DNA from: Planctomycetaceae bacterium
Lineage (GTDB): Bacteria; Planctomycetota; Planctomycetia; Pirellulales; Thermoguttaceae
Direction: 5' to 3'
DNA: 16,081 nucleotides
Assembly (NCBI GenBank): GCA_031276415.1
Contig: JAISNF010000494.1
Coordinates: forward strand, 1 to 16,081
Shown here: positions 7,991-15,798 of the stretch, piece after piece
Layout of the letters: every line of letters begins with the position of its first letter
Position numbering within the stretch: the first letter of the stretch is position 1
The notes under the pieces: model-generated
Told to the model about the DNA's origin: nothing
What the model saw: only the letters and a program-made list of their open reading frames with translations
Database searches by the model: none
Translations under genes and position numbers: made by a program

Positions 7991-8061
7991 CCCTGCAACA
8001 ATTTCCCTGCAACAATTTTCCCTGCAACAATTTTCCCTGCAACAATTTTCCCGCAACAATT
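7991..8061. repeat. Tandem array of a 15-bp unit, about five copies
   Basis: The unit CCCTGCAACAATTTT occurs at 7991-8004 (one T short), 8005-8019, 8020-8034 and 8035-8049, followed by a decayed copy CCCGCAACAATT at 8050-8061. The three middle copies are identical in unit sequence. There are no spacers, so it is not a CRISPR array. It lies in the gap between the divergent ABC ATPase and RND genes. Confidence 0.9.
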
Positions 8062-8109
8062 GACGCCGAATTTGTGATTTATATTTTGCGGCTTGCGTTT
8101 TGTAATTTA

Positions 8110-8312
8110 GGTACTTCTAAAAACTCAAATTTACTTTTTAAAACCACAGAGAACACAGAGTTCACAGAGAGGAAGTTTTTAATTTTATTTCTAATTGGAA
8201 ATAATAAATAGTAAATTAAAAATAAAATTTAATTTCCATTTAACAATTTTCTCTGTACTCTCTGTGTTCTCTGTGGTTAATAAAAATATATTTGTGGTTT
8301 TTAGAAGTTCCC
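8110..8312. repeat. Long near-palindromic element with CACAGAG core
   Basis: Arms of about 65 bases read inward from both ends. GGTACTTCTAAAAACT at 8110 mirrors GGAACTTCTAAAAACC on the other strand at 8312. AACCACAGAGAACACAGAG at 8141-8159 mirrors an identical sequence on the other strand at about 8262-8280. The middle (about 8180-8240) is very AT-rich and still roughly palindromic. The whole could extrude as a cruciform or fold into a long RNA hairpin. No ORF is inside and no target duplication is evident at the ends. Confidence 0.85.
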
Positions 8313-8328
8313 ATTTATAATTTGGGAA
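8308..8328. promoter_or_regulatory. Short palindrome upstream of the RND pump promoter
   Basis: TTCCCA (8308-8313) and TGGGAA (8323-8328) are perfect 6-bp arms around a nine-base AT spacer, starting 56 bases upstream of the predicted -35 box. It is a possible regulator site; the left arm overlaps the end of the long inverted repeat by five bases. Confidence 0.25.
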
Positions 8329-8363
8329 AAGTTTGTACGTAATTATCTGTTTACGAGAGGGGC

Positions 8364-8392
8364 TTGACCTTGTTCCTTTGATTTGTTACGAT
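8364..8392 (+). promoter_or_regulatory. Candidate sigma-70-type promoter for the RND pump
   Basis: TTGACC (8364-8369) and TACGAT (8387-8392) are 17 bases apart, a good fit to the consensus, with a predicted start near 8399. That leaves about 59 bases of leader to ATG 8458. The spacer is not the stretched 19-20 bases typical of MerR/CueR-controlled metal promoters. Confidence 0.45.
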
Positions 8393-8457
8393 TCTGTTTC
8401 ATAAGGTAATTGTCCATTTTATTTTACTCATTCATTATTTATTGGATTAACAGATTT

Positions 8458-11400
8458 ATGATAAACGCATTGATTCATTGGTCGCTTCACAACCGTTTTT
8501 TGGTGATTGTAATATTTCTTGGTATTTGCGGTTGGGGAATTCAGGCGTTACGAAAAACGCCGATAGATGCGCTTCCTGATCTTTCGGAAAATCAGGTGAT
8601 TGTTTATGCTGATTGGGCAGGTCGTTCACCGCAGGAAGTCGAAGATCAGATTACTTATCCGCTTTCTGTTTCATTACAAGGTCTTGCCGGAGTGAAAACA
8701 GTTCGCGCAACATCAATGTTTGGTTTTTCGTTTCTGACGGTTATTTTTGAAGATAAAATCGAAACATATTTTGCCCGAACACGTGTTCTGGAACGTTTAA
8801 ACTCGCTCGGCGCACTTTTACCGGAAGGAGTTACCGCACGTCTTGGTCCTGATGCGACCGGACTTGGTTGGGTGTATCAATATTATTTGAAGGCGGACGC
8901 GGACGCCCAACAAGACCTTGGTTCGCTTCGCACGCTTCAAGACACTTATATTCGTTACCAACTTGCGGCGGTGCCGGGTGTTGCGGAAATTGGGAGTTTG
9001 GGCGGTTTTGTCCGTCAATATCAAGTGGAAGTCTCATCGCTTCAACTCAAGCAATACAATCTTTCGCTCGGTCAGGTTATGGATGCGCTTGTTACAAGTA
9101 ATCTTAACGTCGGCGGTAAAACTCTTGAAGAAAACGGTTCGGAATTTATTGTTCGCGGAATTGGTCTTGTGAACGATGTTACGGATATTGAATCAATACC
9201 GCTTCTGGCGCGTGACGGAGTTCCGCTTTATTTGCGTGATGTGGCTCATGTTCAGATCGGCGGCGATTATCGTCGCGGCACGCTTGATATTAACGGACAG
9301 GAAGTCGTCGGCGGAATTGTTGTTATGCGTTACGGCGAAAATGCTTACAAAGTAATTCAAGAAGTGAAGGAACGCATCAATTCCATTCAATCCGGTTTAC
9401 CCAAAGGTGTTACAATTGAACCGTTTTACGACCGAAGCGATTTGATCAACCGTGCGATTGATACTCTTAAAAACGCATTGATTGAAGAAATTATTCTTGT
9501 TACATTGGCACATATTTTGTTTCTTTTTCATTTCCGGTCGATTCTTATTGTAACAATTCCATTGCCGAGTGCGATTCTTATTTCGTTTATTTTGATGAAT
9601 CAATTTGGTATTCCGTCACATATTATGTCTTTAACCGGTATTGCGATTTCGATTGGAGTTTTGGTTGATGCCGGCATTGTGATGACGGAAAATGTGATTC
9701 GGTATTGTGAACGTGCGCTGGAGGAAAAGAAAACGACCGATCCTTCGGCTCAGTTGACGGCTGCAGAAATTTTTCAATTAACGTTGCAGGCAAGTTCTCA
9801 GGTTGGGCGACCGATGTTTTTTTCGATGGCGATTATTATTCTTGCGTTTGTGCCGGTATTTTTGCTTACCGGACAGGAAGGCAAACTGTTTCATCCGCTT
9901 GCTTACACGAAAACATTTGCGTTAATTGGAGCCGTGTTGCTTGCTATTACGGCGGTTCCTGTTTTTTGTACGATATTAGTTCGGGGACCTTTTCGTGCGG
10001 AAGATAAAAATATTCTGATGAATTTTTTGTTGCGGATTTATGATCCTGTTCTTGATTGGTCGCTTCGTCATACCAAAACAATTTTAACCGGAGCGGCGGG
10101 ATTACTTATTGTTGCGCTGATTCTTGCTTTTGGTTTACCGCAACGAGTTAATAATGTACTTATTTCATATTCGTCCTCTTATTTTCCGTTTTCGGGTTTT
10201 CAGGGTTTTGGTTCGGAATTTATGCCGACGTTGGAAGAGGGGAGTTTGCTTTTCATGCCGGTTTTATTGCCGGCTACGTCGTTGACGGAAGTGAAACGGA
10301 TTATGGCGTGGCAAGACAAAGTGATGAGCGAATATCCTGAAGTTGTAACAGCAGCCGGCAAACTGGGACGTGCCGACACGGCGACTGATCCGGCTCCGGT
10401 TGAAATGATTGAAACAACAATCACACTTAAACCGCCGTCTCAATGGCGACCCGGAATTACGAAACAAAAAATTATCGCCGATTTAAGTGAACTTCTGACT
10501 CAGGTACCGGGTTACACGCCAGGATTTTTGCAACCGATTGAAAACCGGACTTTGATGACCAGCACCGGTATTCGCGCTCAGGTGGGAGTGAAAATTTTCG
10601 GTAACGATTTGCATTCGTTACAAAAAAAATCGTTTGAAGTGGAGCGGCTTATCAACAGTATTTCCGGTGCAACCGGAGTTGCGCCGTCGCGTGATCAGGG
10701 AAAACCGTATCTTGAAATCACGGTTGACCGTAACGCAATGGGACGTTACGGAATTTATGCCGCGGATATTTTGCGGTATGTGGAAACCGGTTTGGGCGGT
10801 ACAAATGTTACAACAACGATTAAAGGTCGGGAACGATGGGCAATTCAGGTGCGTCTTGATCGTGCGGATCGGGACGATATTGAAAAAATCGGCGAACTGT
10901 TGATTCCGACGCCGAGCGGTTTGATGGTTCCGTTGGCGCAAGTTACGGAAATTAAACGCGTGATTGGTCCCAATGAAATATCGAGCGAAAACGGCAGGCT
11001 TCGGGTTTATGTGCAGGCGAATGTAACAGATCGGGATTTGGGCGGTTTTGTTGAGGAAATTAAATCGCGTATCGAAAAAGAGATTTCGCTTGAATCCGGG
11101 CAGACAATTGAATACAGCGGTCAGTACGAAAATCAACTTCATGCTCGCCGGACATTGATGATTGTTTTTCCGACGGTAATTTTTGTAATTTTCTTATTGC
11201 TTGTGATGACGTTCCGTTCAACCGGTGAGGCGGCTCATGTTTTGTTGGCGGTGCCGTTTGCGTTGACGGGGGGGGTAATTTTGCAGGCGATGATGGGGTT
11301 CAATTTTAGTGTTGCTGTTTGGGTGGGTTACATTGCTCTTTTTGGTACGGCAATTCAAACCGGTATTATCATGGTGGTTTATTTGGAGGAATCCGTACAA

Positions 11401-11703
11401 AAAGCCCGTGAAACAAAAGGAAGTTTACTTACTTACAAAGAATTTATTGATGCTGTTAAAACCGGAGCGAGATTACGGTTACGTCCCAAAGTCATGACGG
11501 TTGCGACAACAATTGCGTCTTTGTTACCGATATTCTGGAGTACGCGAACAGGCGTAGAGATTATGCAGCCGTTGGCAACTCCGGTTGTTGGCGGAATGAT
11601 TTCCAGTCTGTTGCACATTTTAATTGTTACGCCTGTTCTATTCATTCTGTTACACCGCAAAGAATTTGTAACCAATTCGCCGCCAGATTTAGTTGAGAGT
11701 TAA
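8458..11703 (+). CDS. cusA: CusA/CzcA-family heavy-metal RND efflux pump, probably Cu(I)/Ag(I)
   Basis: The protein has 1081 residues, close to CusA's length. ATG 8458 is chosen because MINALIHWSLHNRFLV aligns with the usual CusA start; TTG 8410 would add 16 residues. The inner-membrane proton-driven transporter has a first membrane helix at about 12-31, then TPIDALPDLSENQVIV, and the transmembrane-4 proton-relay Asp (D404 in LVDAGIVMTEN, CusA D405). All three methionines of CusA's Cu/Ag site (M573, M623, M672) have counterparts with matching context: M600 in LLFMP, M650 in PVEMIETT and M700 in TLMTSTGI. This supports copper/silver rather than zinc/cobalt. About 24 extra residues (roughly 563-586) precede GSEFMP. 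No CusB- or CusC-like gene lies nearby, so partners must be elsewhere. The last codons overlap an inverted repeat. Confidence 0.93.
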   Translation: MINALIHWSLHNRFLVIVIFLGICGWGIQALRKTPIDALPDLSENQVIVYADWAGRSPQEVEDQITYPLSVSLQGLAGVKTVRATSMFGFSFLTVIFEDKIETYFARTRVLERLNSLGALLPEGVTARLGPDATGLGWVYQYYLKADADAQQDLGSLRTLQDTYIRYQLAAVPGVAEIGSLGGFVRQYQVEVSSLQLKQYNLSLGQVMDALVTSNLNVGGKTLEENGSEFIVRGIGLVNDVTDIESIPLLARDGVPLYLRDVAHVQIGGDYRRGTLDINGQEVVGGIVVMRYGENAYKVIQEVKERINSIQSGLPKGVTIEPFYDRSDLINRAIDTLKNALIEEIILVTLAHILFLFHFRSILIVTIPLPSAILISFILMNQFGIPSHIMSLTGIAISIGVLVDAGIVMTENVIRYCERALEEKKTTDPSAQLTAAEIFQLTLQASSQVGRPMFFSMAIIILAFVPVFLLTGQEGKLFHPLAYTKTFALIGAVLLAITAVPVFCTILVRGPFRAEDKNILMNFLLRIYDPVLDWSLRHTKTILTGAAGLLIVALILAFGLPQRVNNVLISYSSSYFPFSGFQGFGSEFMPTLEEGSLLFMPVLLPATSLTEVKRIMAWQDKVMSEYPEVVTAAGKLGRADTATDPAPVEMIETTITLKPPSQWRPGITKQKIIADLSELLTQVPGYTPGFLQPIENRTLMTSTGIRAQVGVKIFGNDLHSLQKKSFEVERLINSISGATGVAPSRDQGKPYLEITVDRNAMGRYGIYAADILRYVETGLGGTNVTTTIKGRERWAIQVRLDRADRDDIEKIGELLIPTPSGLMVPLAQVTEIKRVIGPNEISSENGRLRVYVQANVTDRDLGGFVEEIKSRIEKEISLESGQTIEYSGQYENQLHARRTLMIVFPTVIFVIFLLLVMTFRSTGEAAHVLLAVPFALTGGVILQAMMGFNFSVAVWVGYIALFGTAIQTGIIMVVYLEESVQKARETKGSLLTYKEFIDAVKTGARLRLRPKVMTVATTIASLLPIFWSTRTGVEIMQPLATPVVGGMISSLLHILIVTPVLFILLHRKEFVTNSPPDLVES

Positions 11704-11807
11704 GAATTGAGAGTGAATAGTTGAGAGTGACGCAAACGGATTACCAACATTGCGGTAATAATTTCGCATTGCGAAACTATCCGCTCTCAACTATTAACTA
11801 TCAACTA
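11690..11807. repeat. Inverted repeat of TTGAGAGT words at the 3' end of the pump gene
   Basis: The left arm (11690-11730) contains three close copies of TTGAGAGT. The right arm (11782-11807, CGCTCTCAACTATTAACTATCAACTA on the + strand in two parts, CTCTCAACTA and TCAACTA) mirrors it. Between them are two smaller hairpins: ATTACC/GGTAAT (about 11740-11759) and TTTCGC/GCGAAA (11762-11776). The final codons and stop of the pump gene are inside the left arm. It may serve as an RNA 3' end structure; no T-run follows. Confidence 0.7.
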
Positions 11808-11865
11808 AAAAGGTTGCCGATGTTTCAGGCGAAACATTGACGACTATTACCGATTACCATTATCT

Positions 11866-12099
11866 TTGTGTTATCTGTTACCGGAATACGCTCATTTGCC
11901 GTTTGTTGCGGAGCCGGAAAGTAAGACGAAACTTAGCAAACGGAAACTCGATAAATATCTCAAAAATAAAGATTTTGCCAAACTGGTTCAGCATGGTCAA
12001 TTGATTGTGAACCGGATTGGTTTTGAAACGACGGCGGACGGTTTTAATCCGGTGATTGTTGATTTTTTACTCAATACCAACCGGCACAACATTTACTAA
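11866..12099 (+). pseudogene. Internal fragment of a glutamyl-tRNA synthetase gene (gltX remnant)
   Basis: The open frame has 77 codons. LPEYAHLPFVAEP, then SKTKLSKRKLDKYLKN, DFAKL, HG and FNPVIVDF reproduce, in order, the middle of a GltX-type class I synthetase. This includes KLSKR, the KMSKS-like ATP-binding loop. A full enzyme has about 470-560 residues; the catalytic HIGH half and the anticodon-binding half are both missing. Homology fades upstream of about 11875 and stops at about 12068, after which LLNTNRHNIY is unrelated. There is no ATG or ribosome-binding site (the frame would need TTG). It is best read as a relic left by duplication or rearrangement. The stop is one base from the stop of the opposing sialidase-like gene. 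Confidence 0.8.
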
Positions 12100-12100
12100 T

Positions 12101-13915
12101 TCAATAAATAATCACACTCCATTTCCCCAATTTAATTGTTTCACCTTCTTGAACTTCTTTTTGATACAACGTAACAATTGCATCGGGAATCCGTTCAAAA
12201 AGTAATGTTTCCGATTGGGCAACTTTCTCAAATCCGAGTTTTAACAATGTTTCCGTAACACTGTCGCTGTTACGGTTTTTAAGCGGAGTAAGAACGTAAA
12301 GTATTCCATTTTCGCGACAAATAACTTCTGTTGATTCGATATTGCTTCGAACAAATTTTTTGCCGTTGAGTCCTTTGGGACATTGAATTATAGCGTAATT
12401 TCTGTTCTTAAAAATCTTTTCACCTTGTTTGAAAGTTCCTTGTTCGGCTCCGTTTTTGAATTCTAATTTCGGCGAAGTTCCCAATTTGATTGGTTTACCG
12501 TCGGCATGTTCTTTCGGAGAATAAGAAGATAAATCAATTTCCGTATCAGATTTGTACAATTCCGTATCCGGTTTACCGTCAAAAAAGTTTTCGCCGATTA
12601 CACGTCCCAACAAATAAAATTTCTGGTCGTTGTACCATAACACCGTTTTACCCTCTAATTGTGTCGTGCTGGTATAAAACGAATTACCGCTTTTCCGTTC
12701 AATAAATTTTTTGGGTCTGTCAAACCAAATAGGTTGTTCCGCATCTTTTTTATAACGACCAGCAAAAAGATACAATGGTCCTCGGTTTTGCCAAGGATTC
12801 GGGTTAAATTTTTCATAACGGTTATGTGCCATCAGAAAATACAAACCGCTTGCGGCTTCATTTCCTTTCCAATCGTAAATCGGACACGGCGACATGGGAT
12901 GTGGAATCGGATCACCGCCGTCTTTCATCAGGAGTGGTTTGGGAGGCGACCATGTTTCGCCGTTATCACTGCTGATTGACCACTGTGGACAACCGGTTCC
13001 GGTTCGCATGACCGTGAAAAGCCGCCCGTCCGGAAGTTTAACAATAGACGGTTCCTCACAATGAACACCGGAATGTAACACGTTATCATCCGTCATAACC
13101 CAACGAACGATCAGTTTTTTAATCGGCGGGTTTTGGTCGAGATTGTCGAAATGAATAAATTCCGTAACTGTTCGGTATTTTGAATGAAAATTCGGATGAA
13201 CATAACGGCTTACACCGACAAGATAATTACCGTTTTTGCCGACACGTGTTGGTTTTTGCCAAACAACCCATTCCGGCGGAATGGAAGCATCTGCTCCATC
13301 ATTTGAAGTTCGTGGCATAGCGATTTCTTCCGGTGTTGTCCACGTTTCGCCGTCATCATCGCTGTAAATTCCCATCATAATTCCTGTGTGTTGCCGGTTT
13401 GTGGAAACTTTACCGACAACAAATTGATTATAAAGTACATAAATTCGTCCCGACTTGCTAACCATCGGAAACGCCCAACTGGCAATTGCGCCGTTGTTTG
13501 CGGTTCCTTCGGCAACTGTTTTATTTCCGGCTAAAACGCGAGGTTTTTCCCACGTTTTGCCTTTATCCAAACTACGGGAAAAAGCGACATGTTGATCGGG
13601 TGCGCCTTCAACAGACGCCTGACACCAAATCGCAAAGAGTTTTCCGTTTGGTTTATCGAAAACCTGAAAATGATCGTTGTACATATCGCCGAGTTTGTCC
13701 GGCTCGACTTCCGGTACGAAAACAACATAATCCGGTTTCGAAAATTGAAGATCGGTTTGGAAGTTTGGTTTCTGCTTTTGCCGTGATTCCGTAACATTTT
13801 TGATCCTCCCTTCATATTCCTTAACCCAAACATTGATATCAGGATTTTGTTGCGCCAAAAGGGTAAACGGAAGAAAAATGAACGATAACAAAGTCAACAC
13901 AAAAATTCTTTTCAT
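12101..13915 (-). CDS. Secreted sialidase-like BNR/Asp-box protein
   Basis: The protein has 604 residues. ATG 13915 is chosen because AAAGGAG lies eight bases upstream and a signal peptide follows (MKRIFVLTLLSFIF, cleavage near LLAQQ at about 21-22). Three Asp-boxes (S-x-D-x-G-x-T-W) are clear at 115-122, 185-192 and 315-322. They are the turn motif of six-bladed sialidase beta-propellers. EEPSIVKLPDGRLFTVMR (287-304) is the usual strand before the third box. The family includes exo-alpha-sialidases (GH33) and other glycan-active or binding proteins. I could not place the full Arg triad, Tyr and Asp of a true sialidase, so activity is not proven. After the propeller (about residue 490 on) comes a short beta-rich tail. 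It would act outside the cytoplasm on host or microbial glycans. Confidence 0.85.
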   Translation of the reverse strand: MKRIFVLTLLSFIFLPFTLLAQQNPDINVWVKEYEGRIKNVTESRQKQKPNFQTDLQFSKPDYVVFVPEVEPDKLGDMYNDHFQVFDKPNGKLFAIWCQASVEGAPDQHVAFSRSLDKGKTWEKPRVLAGNKTVAEGTANNGAIASWAFPMVSKSGRIYVLYNQFVVGKVSTNRQHTGIMMGIYSDDDGETWTTPEEIAMPRTSNDGADASIPPEWVVWQKPTRVGKNGNYLVGVSRYVHPNFHSKYRTVTEFIHFDNLDQNPPIKKLIVRWVMTDDNVLHSGVHCEEPSIVKLPDGRLFTVMRTGTGCPQWSISSDNGETWSPPKPLLMKDGGDPIPHPMSPCPIYDWKGNEAASGLYFLMAHNRYEKFNPNPWQNRGPLYLFAGRYKKDAEQPIWFDRPKKFIERKSGNSFYTSTTQLEGKTVLWYNDQKFYLLGRVIGENFFDGKPDTELYKSDTEIDLSSYSPKEHADGKPIKLGTSPKLEFKNGAEQGTFKQGEKIFKNRNYAIIQCPKGLNGKKFVRSNIESTEVICRENGILYVLTPLKNRNSDSVTETLLKLGFEKVAQSETLLFERIPDAIVTLYQKEVQEGETIKLGKWSVIIY

Positions 13916-14060
13916 AGTAAATACTCCTTTGAAAATAGTAACAATACTGAAACTGAAATTGAAATTGGTAACAAAAGTAAAACAATAACAAAACAATTAC
14001 GTACCAATAAATGTTTTGCTTTTACAGGTGAAAATAAACGCTTTGAAGGAGTAAAATTTC

Positions 14061-14084
14061 TCTAATTGTTTATGACGAATTAGA
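14061..14084. terminator. Weak AT-rich hairpin between the lipoprotein and sialidase-like genes
   Basis: TCTAATT (14061-14067) and AATTAGA (14078-14084) make a 7-bp stem with a ten-base loop, 50 bases past the lipoprotein stop on the - strand. A second stem, AAGACAA/TTGTCTT (14107-14113 and 14123-14129), lies closer to the stop. Neither is GC-rich or followed by a long T-run on the - strand, so the terminator role is a guess. Confidence 0.25.
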
Positions 14085-14133
14085 ACATTTTATTCCTTTA
14101 GTGCGTAAGACAACTTTTATTATTGTCTTTAAT

Positions 14134-14562
14134 TCATGGATATTCAACGGTAATATTGTAAGGTAATTTCATACCCTTGACAACATCACAACTCAAACCG
14201 GAAGTTTGCGGTGACATAAATTTTCGGTGAATGAGTGGTGTTACAATTGGATCACCCCATCCTTCGGGATTATCTTTTGGCGGTGGGGTTTTCTCGATAT
14301 TTTGCGCTCCGGAAATATACACCTGATAAAAACCAGGAGGAAGTCCGCTACTTTTTTTTTCTAATCCCAAACGGAATGAACCATCACTTTGCAGATCGCC
14401 TGTTGCCACAACAATTTCGTTCTGAAAGCAAACAGTTCCCACTTGAAGTGGTTTACCATCAGGAAAGACAACCTTTCCGAAAATTGAAACGTTTTCCTTA
14501 CAACCAGTGAAGAAAACTAAACCACTTAAACACAATAGTTGAAATAATAAATATTTGTTCAT
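14134..14562 (-). CDS. Small lipoprotein with transthyretin-like / carboxypeptidase-regulatory-like fold
   Basis: The protein has 142 residues. The N-terminus is a lipoprotein signal: MNKYLLFQLLCLSGLVFFTG then C21 as the predicted lipidated cysteine, with lipobox F-T-G-C. The mature part starts with SIFGKVVFPDGKPLQVGTVCF, the G-x-V-x-x-x-D-G-K-P-L pattern of planctomycete proteins with a carboxypeptidase-regulatory-like beta-sandwich. GSFRLG and LPPGFYQVYI follow, then IVTPLIHRKFMSPQTSGL. These lipoproteins often follow DUF1559 genes, as here (35 bases between the genes, same strand), so co-transcription is likely. Function is unknown; surface or periplasmic anchoring is inferred. No clear ribosome-binding site is visible. 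Confidence 0.85.
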   Translation of the reverse strand: MNKYLLFQLLCLSGLVFFTGCKENVSIFGKVVFPDGKPLQVGTVCFQNEIVVATGDLQSDGSFRLGLEKKSSGLPPGFYQVYISGAQNIEKTPPPKDNPEGWGDPIVTPLIHRKFMSPQTSGLSCDVVKGMKLPYNITVEYP

Positions 14563-14597
14563 AATTGATAATAATAAAAAGGGATTTGTTGTTAATG

Positions 14598-15632
14598 TTA
14601 CGGAACGGAAACAGGAACACCATCATCAACAGCGGCTAATGCAAAAAGAGTTTCCGGTGAAATCACTATTGTTATTGGACGAACAGCACCGTCACCTAGA
14701 AGGAACATACAAATACCACTGTGATGACTTCCGAATCCACCTTTTCCCCAGACATCGCCAGGAATTTTATTAACGAAATAAGGATCATTCGGTGACTTGG
14801 CAATAATTCGTGTAGGATCATTACCTGTCCAATCAAGATGAATAACTCTTGCCACATTCCAGGGACGATTAATATCTGCATAATGATAACCGCCGTCCCA
14901 ATAACGCTGACTGAGTGGTGCCTCTGTTCCTGTTACTAAGGCATGATTCGGAATAAATTTTTCTCCATAAATGAATTGATTACTTGTTCCATCTCCCCAA
15001 CGTGCTGTTGTGTCACGAATTTCCCACCCTTTGATTTTCATCAAATCTTCTTTTGTAGCATCATAAACATCTGAGTGATTGAGAGAACCCGTACTGATTT
15101 GAATCGGTAATCGAAACGGACCACGAAACTTGTCAAAAGAATAACGAGCAAGAGTTGCATTGGATCCGATAACATCATACACATATCTTGCCCAACGGAA
15201 TTCTTCATCTTTGGTTACAACTGCCACATAATCACCTATTGGACCACTACTCGGATTATCAGTTTCAGAAGAAAGTTTGGAAACATAAGCCGTACCTCCA
15301 CTCCGGCGAGACGGACATTTATAGGTTGAAACTGACCCCAATTGTTCTTTTGTTTGTTTGGGAAGAGAATTGAACCATACATCAGGAAAAGTAGATAAGT
15401 CGGGAGTTGTCCCTGTACCTGGAAACGGGTTTTGGAAAAATGGTGCTTGGGAAAGCGTATCGTACAATGCTGTCTGTTCCATATAAGGTAGAAGGAGTAT
15501 ATGGATAGACGGTTTCCATGAAGAAATACAAATCGGCGGTAATCCTTGTTGAGAGTCATGAAAGTTGTGAACGGCAATCCCGATTTGCTTGAGATTGTTA
15601 GTACACGACATCCGTCTTGCGGCTTCGCGCGC
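14598..15632 (-). pseudogene. DUF1559 prepilin-like gene lacking its N-terminal segment
   Basis: From 15611 the open part has 337 codons: MSCTNNLKQIGIAVHNFHDS is the family's classic opening after the prepilin helix. DGTSNQFIYGEKF lies in the middle. The C-terminal H-x9-DG motif is intact (HSGICMFLLGDG). In intact members a G-F-T-L-V-E-L-L prepilin peptidase site and a hydrophobic helix precede AREAARRMSC. Here AREAARR is still coded upstream of the ATG (15612-15632), but the frame then diverges (K-V-S-K-L-F-S) and meets TAG at 15654-15656. So the export and assembly signal is lost and the gene is probably dead, although translation from ATG 15609-15611 cannot be excluded. It is followed by the lipoprotein gene. 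Confidence 0.85.
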
Positions 15633-15667
15633 CTTTACAGATTTTAAAAAAGACTATAATATACGGC

Positions 15668-15757
15668 ATGTTGCAGAGAGTTACTCACTAAAAACTTAGT
15701 AAGTTTTTTTGAACGATAAGATAAAGACCCGTTTTCGTTATTGACTTTCTGCAACAT
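15668..15757. repeat. 14-bp inverted repeat, possible MITE ends or RNA stem
   Basis: ATGTTGCAGAGAGT (15668-15681) can pair with ACTTTCTGCAACAT (15744-15757): 13 Watson-Crick pairs and one G-U. A smaller hairpin ACTCACTA/TAGTAAGT (about 15683-15704) followed by seven Ts lies inside. The right arm lies in the loop of the terminator-like hairpin at 15727-15786. It may be the ends of a tiny non-autonomous element or part of a structured leader. Confidence 0.65.
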
Positions 15758-15786
15758 AAAAAGATAACGAATATCGGGTTTTTTGT
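15727..15786 (+). terminator. Rho-independent terminator-like hairpin ahead of the last ORF
   Basis: ACCCG plus CGTTAT (15727-15741) pair with ATAACG plus CGGGT (15764-15779), with an imperfect AT middle and a 22-base loop, followed by a run of Ts (15779-15784). Transcription read on the + strand would tend to stop here, 13 bases before the ORF at 15799. It could therefore be an attenuator for that ORF or the terminator of a small RNA starting upstream. Confidence 0.5.
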
Positions 15787-15798
15787 TTTATTTATTTT

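Noticed and set aside
7991..8061. Possible CRISPR array
   Set aside because: The units are 15 bases long and directly adjacent, with no spacers between them.
8410..8457. TTG start adding 16 residues to the RND pump
   Set aside because: Homologues begin at the Met coded at 8458, and the extra residues match nothing in the family.
10618..11142. 174-codon open frame on the - strand inside the RND pump gene
   Set aside because: It is fully inside a well-supported gene with strong homology and is best explained as antisense shadow coding.
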